This document shows, one piece after another, positions 1-11,972 of a stretch of 64,000 nt of DNA; position 1 is the first letter of the stretch, and the number at the start of each line of letters is the position of its first letter. The stretch lies in assembly GCA_037501455.1 (NCBI GenBank), contig CM074857.1, forward strand, positions 104,503,501 to 104,567,500, given 5' to 3'. The stretch comes from Lantana camara (taxonomy: Eukaryota > Streptophyta > Magnoliopsida > Lamiales > Verbenaceae). A model generated the notes under the pieces. It was not told the DNA's origin, ran no database searches, and saw only the letters and a program-made list of their open reading frames with translations. The position numbers were made by a program, and so were the translations under genes.

Positions 1-3000
1 GGAATGAGAAATTGGCAAGATGATGAACTTGTTTTAGAGGCAAAATGGATTTAGAAAATCACTTTTCGTTAAAGTTTGCAAACACTAGCTTGACATACTT
101 CAAACATACCAATAGTAATATTGCCAGGCTGGCCGTGCCATTTTATAGTCCATCCTCCGCACTGGTTGCCAATGTCGTCGGTATGGCTTCCTGCTACAAG
201 TATCTTTGTAGCTTTCTTTGGAAGAGGAAGCAACGGCTCATCGTTTTTTTCCCCATTTTTCAATAGGACAAGTGATTTCCTTACAGCTTCACGGGCCAAT
301 TCTCTGTGCTCCTAACAACATTGTTTAAGAATCATATTTTGTCAACCAATACTCCTTAATTTGTTAATCTCTTGCTGTTAAAAGATATAAATTCGTGTTT
401 AGGGACCTGATGTCCAAGTTGATTTAGCATCATACGATCACCCATTGGCTCCTCAAAGAGGCCCATGATGAACTTGACTCTTAATATTCTCTCCACAGCA
501 TCATCAATTCTGCTCATGGGGATTATGTTTCTCTTCACCAATGAAGTTAGCTCTTCGGTAAACTCAATATACTTGGTAGGAACAATGACCTGTAAATATA
601 TAAACAGCCTTTTATCTTTTCTCTAAAACAAATGGGATAATAACATTGATATACCTTGAGGTTTGACCAAATTACACAAATTTCCCATGGTTTGAGAAAT
701 TACAAAAACTGCTGTTGGCATATTCTAATATTGGCCTAACGCACGAGATTATAGTCAAAAATATTGACCAATACGTGTCAAGGGAAAAATAGGGTATTCA
801 TAAAATAACAGAGAAGTAATCATAAAAAATTCATCGATCCAAATGTAATGTAATGTAAATTATTTGACAATTATTGTAATTTCTCAAACCTCAGGGGAAG
901 TTTGTGTAATTAGACCAAACCTTAGGGTATATCTGTGTGATTATCCCTAACACGAAAAAATTGGTACATGTATATGTCTTACCATGTCGATTCCTGCATG
1001 AATAGCAACTTGAACCGAGTAAGTATAATTAGCATGTGGAGGAGTGGTGATTCGATCAAGACCCTCCAAATCTGATATGACAATTCTCTGGAAAAATGAG
1101 ATAATTCACATTTACCCATCACACTATCACAGACAAGTTCACCAAGCATTTTCCACGGTATTCTTGATGTATTTGAATCCTTTAGCTAAAAACTTACTTT
1201 GAATTTAAGTGTGTTCTTGAGGTAACCTGTGATGAGGTTATAGTTAGCATGCATCTTGATTCCATTCCTACTAGAATATGAAATCATGATCGTAGCAACA
1301 CCCTTCCTAATGGAGTCCACATGCGGTGGCATGTGGATATTCAGTAAGCCATCCCAGTCGATAACCGTGTTAGATTCATTGATCCCATTGACCGTTCCTC
1401 CATCTCCCACAAAGTGCTTTGCACACGCTGCTATTTTGGGCCTTTTTGTCAAACACATCACGAGCAAGAATTGATTCATCAGAAAAGGAAAAACTTAACA
1501 CTCGACGAAATCTTGCAAGACTTTGAAAGCATGAATTGTGCAGTTATATACTTATATAGCTATATATACCTTTCATTCACATAGGGGAAATTTGTCGAAT
1601 AGTTGGTGGGCACATCCCCTTGTAAACCAGGTATTATCTCAGTCATCATCTGAACAATCTTAGGATCTTCGCTGTAGCTCTCAAAGCACCGACCCCATCT
1701 TGGATCCCGACACACCTTCAACACGAAATGAATCAAACCAATTCGATCAAAATAGCACAAATCTTCCTCATATGAGTTAATTTTTTACTCTATCTTATCC
1801 ATACCGCTACACAAGGAGCATAAGTGTAGGGAATTCCAGTAGCTCCAACTTCCAGAGCAGTTGCAGCTCCAATCCTCTTAACAAGCTCCGGATCTCTGAT
1901 TAGCATTTTTCACAAAATTCAGCCATGGATTCACACGAATACAAAACACGATGAAGACTGAATTACTTATAGACTTTGCCTGGTGGCGCCAAGGCCGACA
2001 TTGTGCGGGAAAATTGTGGCGTTGTAGACGTTGTTGTGGCCATGAACGGCGTCGACGCCTATGATTAAAGGGATTTGTAGACGATCGGAAAGAGCCCATT
2101 TTTGGAAATCATCCGCCGTGTTCATCCATGTCTCGGCGGAGGCGTGATACGCCGGTGAAGTTCCCGGACCTATCAAAATGCCACCTGCTAGGGATGCAAA
2201 CGAGCCGAGCCGAGCCGAGCCTTGGCATTTTTTCTGGCTCGAGCTCGGCTCGACCAAGGCTCGGCTCGAACCAAATGAAAATATATTATTTTTAATTAAA
2301 AATTAGTTTTTTTAAAATAATTTAATATATTTTTATATATAATAATATATATTTATTAAATATATATACATATATATTATAAAATATATTAATTTTATAT
2401 AAAAATCAATAAAAATATATATAATATTATATAAAAATAAAAATATTTATATATATATAAATAAAAATATTATTTTTTAATTAAATATATTAGCTCGCGA
2501 ACCGGCTCACGAGCCTCGAGCCTAACTAAAAGGGACTTAAGTTCGGGCTTGGCTCGAGCTTGCTCATCAGGCTCGCGAGCCGGCTCGGCTCGTTTGCATC
2601 CCTACAGTGACCTGCAGCATCATTGTTTCAATAAACTCAATTTTAGTTATAATTTAATTTCACCAATTATTATACATATTAGAATTTTTATCTGTAATTT
2701 GTAATTTAAATTAGCAAAAAATATTTTTTTTCATTCGAACCTTACACCTTTTTATAATTTACCACGCCTTTTTATAATTCACCATGCCAACAAACGTGGA
2801 TCGCAAACTAACATCTGAAGTTTGTATCTGGTGTAAAGTTTACATGTTAAAAAATCTTTTCCCCCTTAAATGAAGCTAAAATATGAAAAGCTAGTCACAT
2901 TTCTAAGAGGCTGTAATATATACACAAAAACTTTTTAATGATATTATTTGACAGACTTTTAACGATATTATTTAAAGGTACAGTATCATATCGAATATTA

Positions 3001-3093
3001 TATTCAATATTTTTTTGTATGAGAATTTTTAAAAAAAAAAGTTATATTCATATCATGTCGTATTTATATTATTGTATCTTTAAAAAGTGTATA

Positions 3094-3135
<42 letters not shown>

Positions 3136-3795
3136 ACGGTGCTTAAAAAAATATAAAAAGTGCAGATTTTTTTTTTTAAAAAAGAATTGCAAACGCTAAG
3201 GGCTTAACCTTTTCCTACAAATTTTATAAACAGCAAATGTTTACATGGTAAAAACAGTAATTTAAGCTTATAACAGAAGGGGAAAAAAAAAAAGAAGAAG
3301 TTAATCACGATTTAATTATGAAAAAGATTTATAGTTATGCCACCAATGATAATTCATGTTCGATATTGCTAAACAACGATCAATGACAATTATTTCTCGG
3401 ATAAATAAAAAAAATAAGTAGTATTCCAACAACATCAATAATAAAATTACAAGCGATTTTCGAATTAAATAAATAACACAATAACCATTACGTCGGCAGA
3501 TCGATTCAAATGAAAGGTATCTGTATATCATATATGAAATGGTGGGCAAAAAACACAAACCAATATGGTATTTCTTGATAACCTCAAGGGATGCTACACT
3601 CATGTTGATTTTTGTCATTTGGCCAATCTTCTCTTCAAGGCTCATTCTTCCCATCAAATCCCTAACCCTAACCCTAACATCCAATGGCTGCTTGGGATCT
3701 TTGTATCTCATGTACTCACTACAAGTTGGTGACAACAACCACAAAATTACCACTAATATTGCTGCTAAATTGGACATCTTAAGAAGCCAAAACAT
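1..3795 (-). CDS. Plant GH3 beta-glucosidase / exo-beta-glucanase-like gene, 3' end outside window
   Basis: Glycoside hydrolase family 3 enzyme, predicted to be secreted to the apoplast and to release glucose from beta-glucans or beta-glucosides. Exons on the minus strand are 3795-3561, 2184-1980, 1895-1805, 1715-1570, 1441-1198, 1087-983, 589-407 and 311-110; phases agree throughout and give about 470 codons with no internal stop. The N-terminus has a hydrophobic signal-like stretch ([13 protein letters not shown]). Visible motifs are [39 protein letters not shown] (K234, H235) and ISDLEGLD, where D313 aligns with the catalytic nucleophile. Exon 8 begins [14 protein letters not shown]. The acid/base Glu lies beyond the window. 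Oddities: Leu314 replaces the usual Trp of SDW, Arg284 replaces Trp of SSWNG, intron 2 uses a GC donor, and a hAT-like element abuts exon 2. Met at 3777 is an alternative start. Expression and activity are untested. Confidence 0.88.
634..947. mobile_element. MITE with ~75-bp terminal inverted repeats in GH3 intron 6
   Basis: The two ends read GGGATAAT inward and are near-complementary for about 75 bp, including AATTACACAAA and GTTTGAGAAATTACAA blocks on both arms. The centre is AT-rich with no ORF. It lies wholly inside the intron between GH3 exons 6 and 7. I could not define a clean target duplication, so the superfamily is uncertain (Mutator-like is possible). Confidence 0.65.
2189..2604. 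mobile_element. hAT-like non-autonomous element at the GH3 exon 2 splice acceptor
   Basis: The ends are perfect inverted repeats TAGGGATGCAAACGAGCC, followed by subterminal GAGCCGAGCC/GGCTCGAG blocks and a very AT-rich core. The right end continues as CAGTG, as in many hAT termini. The hexamer ACCTGC flanks both sides (GCAGGT on the coding strand). That hexamer contains the acceptor AG of GH3 exon 2, so one copy sits upstream and one downstream of the insert. Confidence 0.72.
3098..3132. repeat. (TA)n microsatellite
   Basis: Uninterrupted TA dinucleotide run of about 34 bp in GH3 intron 1. No gene function is implied. Confidence 0.9.
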
Positions 3796-4373
3796 AGCAC
3801 CTCCACTTACTTTAATACATAATTAAAGAAAGATTTTATGTATATATATAAGAGTTTGAAATATTTATTCCAAACAAGAGGAATTTTTAACTTTTTTTAA
3901 AGTGTTCTTAAACTCTAAGCTAACATTGGGTGTGTAAATTCCAATGCCAAGAATCAACGAAATACTGAGAAATTTTGGCTTTGGCAAAGTTGAAGAGACA
4001 GTATTGCTGTATTTCTTGTTTAGCCCTTTTCTATTTTCTGTAGTTAGTTGGAATATTTCTTTGTGTATGTGCCTTGTCTGATCGCTTTTAAAAATACCTG
4101 TATTTTGATTGATGTACGCCTTATTTTGACATAGCGTTAATGAGAAGCAAAATGTTATGTCGTGAAATACAGAAAAATATAATTTTTTGTTGTCAGCACT
4201 CAGCATAGTATTAAATTGTTAAGTTATATTTTTTAAATTAAAAAAAAAAAAAAGAAGCCAAAAGAGATTTGTTCAAGTTGTTAATGAGTTATTTTTTAGG
4301 GCAATATACGAGTTTGAATCCCATTTGGTACGCGTGTGTTTAAATAAACAAAAACTTCAGTGGAGCCGTGGGG
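3796..4373. other. Upstream region of the GH3 gene, no coding signal
   Basis: AT-rich sequence upstream of the GH3 start on the minus strand. It should hold the promoter and 5' UTR. I see no convincing TATA box position, no ORF with homology and no obvious repeat apart from poly(A/T) tracts near 4230. Confidence 0.5.
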
Positions 4374-4380
4374 GCCATCT

Positions 4381-5601
4381 TAGGGGTGCGTTTCGAGTCG
4401 AGTCGAGTTTGACAAAAAAAAATCTAGCTTGAGCTTAAGTTTGAAAATTATTTCCATAACTTGATATTGAGCTTGAGCTTGTCAAGCTTGTTTTTTGAGA
4501 GCTTGAGCTTGGCTTGCCCAAAAATCGAGCCGAGTTCGATTCGACTCGACAAGCCAATAGATTTTTATTGGATATTTTTTAACTCTCATTCAATAATAAT
4601 ATTAAACAATAACAAAAATATTAAGATATATAATATATTAATATTTTTAAGTTTTATATCATTATTAATAAATTATAGTCATTAATATATACTTGATATT
4701 TTAGATTATGTATGAGTATTACTAATTATATTATAATAAACTATAAATTATGTAATTACACAATACAAATTATTAACTAATATTTTATTAAAATATATAC
4801 TTATCTTATTAATTAGTTATTATGGTATATGATTTTTATTATTTTATTATATTAAATATCTGAGTGAATATTTTATGAATATATTTTTGTATTAGTAATA
4901 TTATATGGTCTAACATGTCATTGTAAAATAATATATTATTAAGACATATTATGATACATAATTTAGTACACAAGGATTATACATATATTATAGATAATAT
5001 ATAATATAGTAATAGATTATGTTATATATCTTGTAATTATACCAAATAAACTATTAATAATATTTTATTAAGATATATACTTATATAATTAATTATTTAT
5101 CATAGTAGTTGAATCTATATTTTATTAAATTATTTGTTTGGATAAATATTATATATTATCATAGTAATATGTTAGTAGTATTGTATAGAATGATATGTTG
5201 TTGTAATTATTGAATTGCGATATTAATAAATCATATTTATTATCAAAACGAGTAGATAAAAATATATAATATATCATATATTTAGTATTACTAAATCATA
5301 TAAATGTAGATTAATTTACAACATATTTATATATATAAATTATTAAATATTATAATATATATATATAATACAATACAATACAATATGCATATCAATATAT
5401 GTATATATAATAAATATATACTAGCTTGCGAGTCGGCTTGCAAGCCTCGAGCTTCAAAGAAATAGACTTGAGTTTGGCTTGACACACAAACCGATCTCGA
5501 TTAAGCTTGGCTTGAACTTGACATCGTTCGAGTTCGAGTCGAGCCAGTTTGACCTCGGCTCGTGCGGCTCACAAGCCAGCTCGGCTCAAAATACACCCCT
5601 A
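4381..5601. mobile_element. hAT-like non-autonomous element (~1.2 kb)
   Basis: The left end begins TAGGGGTGCG TTTCGAG and the right end finishes with the complement (CTC..AAAATACACCCCTA). Both carry subterminal GAGCTTGAGC / CTCGAGTTCGAG motifs. The flanks show GCCATCT (4374-4380) and GCCATCC (5602-5608), a near-perfect target duplication. The interior is over 80% AT with no coding sequence. Termini and subterminal motifs resemble the insertion at 2189-2604, so the two are probably related families. Confidence 0.7.
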
Positions 5602-6576
5602 GCCATCCTCGTAGTCATGCATGATGCATGATTTTGGGCCATAATACAATTGTGGGCTTTAATCAAAATTAAAGGTATTGGGCTGCTATCCGTTGCATGT
5701 TTCTTTCAGTTTCAGCCCATTTTTTATTTTTTCCTTTCTTTTTTTTTAAAAAAAAAATGCCTTCATCATTTATATTATATGTATAGAGTAAAATTACATT
5801 GTAAATAAACATCATTTAATTTCATATTGTACACTCTCACTTCTTATGATTTACAAACAGATTAAAACTAGCTCTTCCATTAATTATATTAGAAGACCGA
5901 ATATGTTTTCATTAACATTTTTATGTGTAGTATAATATCCAACTCGCTACTAGCAACGTGAATTTCATAAGTTCTAAATTCTAATGATAAGAGCAACTTA
6001 TTATTGACAAGAATCGACAATCACAACTATTTAAAACGAATCATTTTTAAAAGCTTTGGTATCTGCAATTGTTTTAAAGAAACCGATTCATAATAAATGG
6101 CTACAAATTACTCAGTTTCGATAAGTTATATTACTTCATATCAATTTTGAGTGCATGCATGAGTATTTTCAATATTAATTATTGGGTACAACCGCACAAT
6201 AATTATCCATGAATTTGGGCAAAATTTGTATACTCAATCTCACTCACTCGCTTTCAAAATTGTTTTCCATGACTCATAATATAGTGAAAGGCATTATATT
6301 TATGAGTAATTATTTGATTATGATTACCAAAATTTGACCACAAGAATTTGACATTTATGTATGGGCGTCTGAGAGTCAAAATCAACTCCATGGACACAGG
6401 TTAACTTAAATATTTAAAAGTTCTTTTTTTTATATATAATGATTTGATATTCGAATTCCTCCTACCACTTTTAGAGCGTATGTATATAAAATAATAAAAA
6501 AAAAAAAAAACTCCACCAACGCATTATTCTACATTTCTTTTTGTTTTACTTTTGTACCAAAAAATGTAAAATAAAT
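5602..6576. other. AT-rich spacer, no gene seen
   Basis: Non-coding, with several homopolymer A/T tracts (for example near 5735-5758 and 6496-6511). It ends in the TATAT target site of the large retrotransposon. No ORF or RNA gene was recognised. Confidence 0.6.
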
Positions 6577-9500
6577 TATATTGATAATGGTAAAAATAAC
6601 TAAGTGACTCTCTCGTATTTTAGACTATCTATGAACCTCATTCTATGAACTAGCTAAAATTGACTAAGGCAAGTTCTCGTTCTATAAACTAGCTAAGGTC
6701 CTCGTTCTATAGAGTGTTCACCTCGTAAGAGAACTGTAGCACCCGAGCGTAAGGTACCACATCCCCCGCACGGAGACCCAACCCGTATATGAAATGTAAG
6801 TCCATACACGTGCCAAATCCACGGCGAACAGGGACACAACACACATGTTATGCTAGGCGGGACTAACCTTTAAACCAGTCAACTCAAGACAATATAAAAT
6901 CAGAGTTAAAATAAAACGCGGAAGCAAGAACGACATATAATATATACAACGAGCCACCAAGCTCCAAAAATAGATATACAAAATCATTCAAGTGTTCAAC
7001 GGCACGCACGGCCTACAAAATCATGACGCTCCATGCTATACTATGATCATATACAAAATAGCAATAAGAGTATGAGTATGTGATACTGAAAAGAAGTGCT
7101 AAACAACAATGCAAAACCTATAAGACTTGTATTCCCGCCTAGCACTCCTATACCTGCACAAAACAACTGAAAACAAACCGGGTTCAGTCTAAAAGAGACT
7201 GGTGGGTATAAAACGGGGCATAAGATATAATATTGCAGAAATTAAGCACATACATGCAAGCCCTAATCCCGTGTGAAGTTTGATAAGAATTTCCCAAGTG
7301 GTTAAAACAAAAGAAAACATCAACGGGATTACGACGTTCATATTCATTCATAATTATTCATAAGGGTTTATGGCCCGGCGAGTGGGCGTGCACAATCTCC
7401 AACCAACACCTTGTGTATTCATAATCAATTATTCAATCATTCATTATCATACATATATCTTTTGTGCTCATACATATCATGATCATAATCATTCATATAC
7501 ACCTTCTTCCTCCGGGTGGTGGACGGGCTTGCAAGACCCGGCCATCGGTTCATACATAGGCCAATTGGGGTACATGAATCCCCCAAGGGCACTCAGCTCC
7601 CATTCCTCGCTAAACCTCCTAGCGAGGGCCGGTAGCACCGTAGTTTGGTTGGGACTAGTATATGGGATCCTCGTCAGCCCTTGCTTCCTCGGTTAGCCAC
7701 ATATACTAAGTCCCGGGGCCCGTGCAATCATAATCATGTCTCACCAAAACATAAGGTAGGGTTTCATAAATAAAAGGGGTCATACGTTTGAAATCATTTA
7801 CACGAAATGACTCGATTTATATAATATACTAATTTGGCTTAAAAGCTTGCACATAAGGGATATATCGGGTTGTTTTAACTAGTAGAAGAAAAACCCACCT
7901 TTTAAAAGCAAAAGAAAAGCACAAGCGTCTCAATGCTCGCCCTCGTCTCCGACCAAACCCGAATCTGTGCAAAAGAAAAGGTATGAGACTCAATGACCAC
8001 ATATGACGCTCGACAATGAAGTGAATATGACATGAATGCATAAAAGATCACATTATATCATGGAAATGTTCATGTGCACTATTAAGGAATTTAAAGCACA
8101 TAATCAAACCATTCGTTCATTCATTTCATGAATTCATAAATTCATAATTCATAACTCATATCAATTTAATCCAAGAATCCATTTAATAATCATAGCAAGT
8201 AATATTCATGTTGATAATTAGAATAGGATAAATGAAACATTCAAACAATAATCGGCAAAATAAATACGCGAAATAGAAATCAATTAATTCCAAAATTTGA
8301 ATTAAATCAAATAATATTTAAAATATATAATAAATATATATATAATAAACATATAATAATTATATATTAAACATATATATATATATATATACGTAGGTCC
8401 ACAAGCATACATAAATTATAAGTAACACATATACTACATATATATACTTAACTAGGCATGCAATTAAGATAACAAACCATGCACACACAAATACACAGCC
8501 ATGCATGCACAACAACACACACACAGCACATATATATACAGCAGCAAACACACACATGCAACGTAGGTGTAAGTTCGGGAAAAACAGGGTGACACCCCCG
8601 TGTCACCTCCAAAGCACAAACTGAGACACCCCCGTGTCTCGGTACAGCAACTCTAGCCCAAATCGTACCCCCGTTACACGTTGGTAAGAGGAAGAATGAC
8701 ACCCCCGTGTCTCGCCTGCAACAACCCCTGTTTTGACAGCAACTAACGCAGAAAAGGGGCAGCAACTCACGCATGAAATGGAGGCAAGAAAGGCAGCAAA
8801 AATAAGCATGAAAAGCAGTAGCAGAACGGCATGAAATGCAGCAACAACCAGCCACAAAGACTCACAAAATGACAGCAACTTACAAGACTTATCGCAGCAG
8901 TTTTAGACAGCAGAAATTCAAGCCAAAAACAGAGCAAGGTCACGAAAAAAACAAGGCAGGAAGGATTCTCTTCATCTCCACCTATTCATATCAGTTTAGG
9001 CCAACAAATACTCAGCCAAGCAACACCATTTCAACATATAATTCAGTTTCAAACAAGCTCAACTAAGAAAAGGAAGCATACGTGACATTACATGAATGTT
9101 CTCTCAAGTACCATAAATGATATCTCATTAATACTTCAACCACCATGAAATCAATGATCATAAATGAAAAGAGGATGTCAAAATAATCATTCTCAAGCTT
9201 GGAATCAATCAAAACCATCAAGAATTGAATAAAATCAACAATTTGCCCAAAACGCACTATTTTCGAATGCAATCCAAAACCTCATGAAACCATGCTCAAA
9301 TTTGGAAATAAAAGGATTAAAATGATCAGGAATGAACATATATTACAACCCTAAGCTTACCTTGTTGATTGGATGAAGTTTGGATGAGATTTGAGCCCCA
9401 AAATCTCTAAAGAATGAAGGGTTACGGGAATGACTGTAATTCCAGAGACTTTGGCTGATATTTGGGGATTGTGTGAGGATTGGTTTGGTTAGGGCATGCT

Positions 9501-10085
9501 ATATACGGTTAGGTAGTTGAGTTAGGGTTCAATAGAATCAAACCATGGTTAATTTGGTTAAAGTTAGGGTAAGATATGGCTATTTTTGTACAACAAGGTC
9601 AGTTTGGTCGCCGTTTCGTTTTTCGGTTGGATTTCGGAGGTTCAAATGATTCCGGAAAAATATATGGCTAAGTTTACTAAACTCGAATTTTCGTTACGAG
9701 TTCAGCGGAGTTGACGGAACTCGAATCCGAGTTCCCGAGCTCAAGATATTAAATTCGGAACCAAGGGTACGCTAAGTGCTCGTTAGCCCCCGATTTGGTT
9801 CCACGATTAAAAATAAATTCGTTAACATATCAAATAAATTCGAAAACATAAACCGAGCATATAGGAATATTCATAACACATATATTTACGACATACTACA
9901 ATTTCACGACATTTCGATATCATTTCGTATAAGAACGAAGCACAAAATAAACAACCAAGCTCATATTCATGCAATTCATGCACATTTTATAAATTCCATG
10001 CACATTTCATAAAAATTCATGCATAATAAAATTTAAATAAATAACTCAAATTAAATTATAAACATAAATAATAACAATTTATAAT

Positions 10086-10445
10086 TGATGCGTTCTACCC
10101 CAAACCCTTAATGATTAATCCTTATTCCTCAAGGATCTTACCGAAGTAAGCCAGAGTTTAGGAGAGATCAATCAAGAGATCAGACCAAAAAGCTTAGATC
10201 GTCATATCTCAAGGGCTTTATTTATAGGATATTGGGACTTATCGTTTAGTTATTCACATTACGTAATTATTTTCCATATTTGTTCTTATCTACTTTATCA
10301 AGATCTTACCGAATTCGCTACGTTACTTGCACGACACGCCTTTTGTTCGGGCTAATCTGATTCCTTGCTACCTTTGGGTTGAGACTTGGGCTTGATTTTA
10401 TTATGCGTTGGGCTAAACCTTGGGCTCTAGGGTAGGTCCCCAACA
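10086..10445 (-). repeat. 3' LTR of element A' (element orientation)
   Basis: 360-bp terminal repeat. In the minus direction it starts TGTTGGGGACC and ends GAACGCATCA. The purine-rich tract AGGGGGGAGTAG (minus strand) lies immediately before it, at 10446-10457. Confidence 0.88.
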
Positions 10446-11404
10446 CTACTCCCCCCTACAAGTCCGCGATGTTCGCAGAATAGAGAGATGCGAACATCGA
10501 GGATTAATATAAGGTTCAGCCCAAAAATTTTGTTTCAATGTACTGAGCTTGCCTTCAATCAGGTACTGAGCTTGCCGTCAATCAAAAGAGGATCACTTCT
10601 TGTATTTAATTTAGCTCATCTTCCATCAATGTTCCTTCCTCCTCACTAAGATTTCTCTGTGGTGTTCGTTTGTTCGCCATAATCCTCCCTCAAAGATTTT
10701 CATGTTCCTTAGTTTGCTCCCTTCCGAGCAGATACTTCCGGAGCCTTTTCCAGGATAAATAATTTTCCATATTTTTCGTCATCTTGCCACTTCTCTTTGT
10801 TTAATCTTATAAGTCATCTCTCTTTTCAATATCTTACTTCTTTCTGAATTATTCCGCGAGAAACTGATGCGACTTTGATTTCTTTGTTTCCATTCAGAAC
10901 TCCTTATTTCTCGCACTCGCGAACACACTATTAATGCAAGTCAGTTCGTCGAACTTCCTTTCAACCTCGTCCAATTGATTTAATCATCCAATTCAAATGG
11001 GAGATGGGATACCATCCCTACTCCCCCTCCTCAGTCCACTGAGATCGTGACGAGCTGAGTGGATTAAAGAGTGAATCAACTGTTCTTTGCTAATTTCTAT
11101 GGTTACTAACAGGTAAACTTCACGATTTCTTCTTGCTATCCAAATAATTCTTATTTGGTCATCTCAATAGACAGCAACGTCATTCTTTGTTTTTTGTTTT
11201 TTGTTTTTGTTTTTGTTTTTTTCCGCTAAACAAGAATGAGGGTGAGAATAATAGTCTAAATACGGATCGAAGTAAGAAACTAAAATTTATTTATCAGCTC
11301 GCTTAAGATTCATGTAAAAACTTTTCTAGTAAAACACGTTATATTTCTGCTCGAATTTATTTTTATGTCAAAACTCATCAACTTGTCAGTCTCCATGCCT
11401 GCCC

Positions 11405-11560
11405 ATAGCGGTTGGGATCCGAAACAAATATTCGCCCTTGTTTGTTGGGACCCGAAGCACATACTTGCCCTGGCGATTGGGATCCGAAGTATTGCTTGCT
11501 CTATTCAGTTGGGATCCGAATAAGTGTTTGCCCAAACGTTTGGGATCCGAGGCGAAACTA
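11405..11560. repeat. Degenerate minisatellite, ~36-40-bp unit, core TTGGGATCCGAA
   Basis: At least five copies of TTGGGAYCCGAA spaced about 36-40 bp apart, each followed by a TTGCC-type motif. It lies inside element A' and is the only strong internal periodicity of that element. Confidence 0.75.
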
Positions 11561-11941
11561 TATTATCAAATATCTTTCATCTTCTTGATAAATTCGAGCA
11601 GAAGATCTCTCATCAATTATCATTTGAGAAATGTATTCAAGCATGATCGACTTAATCAATTCATTCAAATCTCATGAGCTAAAATCTACGCACATAAATC
11701 ATCTTCAAGATCCCTTATTTAGGAAATATCAACATATTTAATTCTAGTTGAGAATGCAAATAGTAAATGATCATTGTAATTCTTTAACCGAACAAAATAC
11801 ACTAAAGATGTATTCTAACAAATTGAATATGCTAAAGATATAACATGTACTTCAAATAATCCAATAAAGTTGATCATTGTCCTTGAAAGTTATCTAAGTT
11901 ATTATCATATAACACATTGCTTTTCATTAATTATACTCATA

Positions 11942-11972
<31 letters not shown>

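Noticed and set aside
3655..3682. Interstitial telomere array
   Set aside because: It has only three hexamers and lies in a conserved coding exon; kept only as a sequence oddity.
8360..8878. Cys-rich minus-strand ORFs
   Set aside because: They arise from CA/TG-rich low-complexity sequence inside element A, not a secreted peptide gene.
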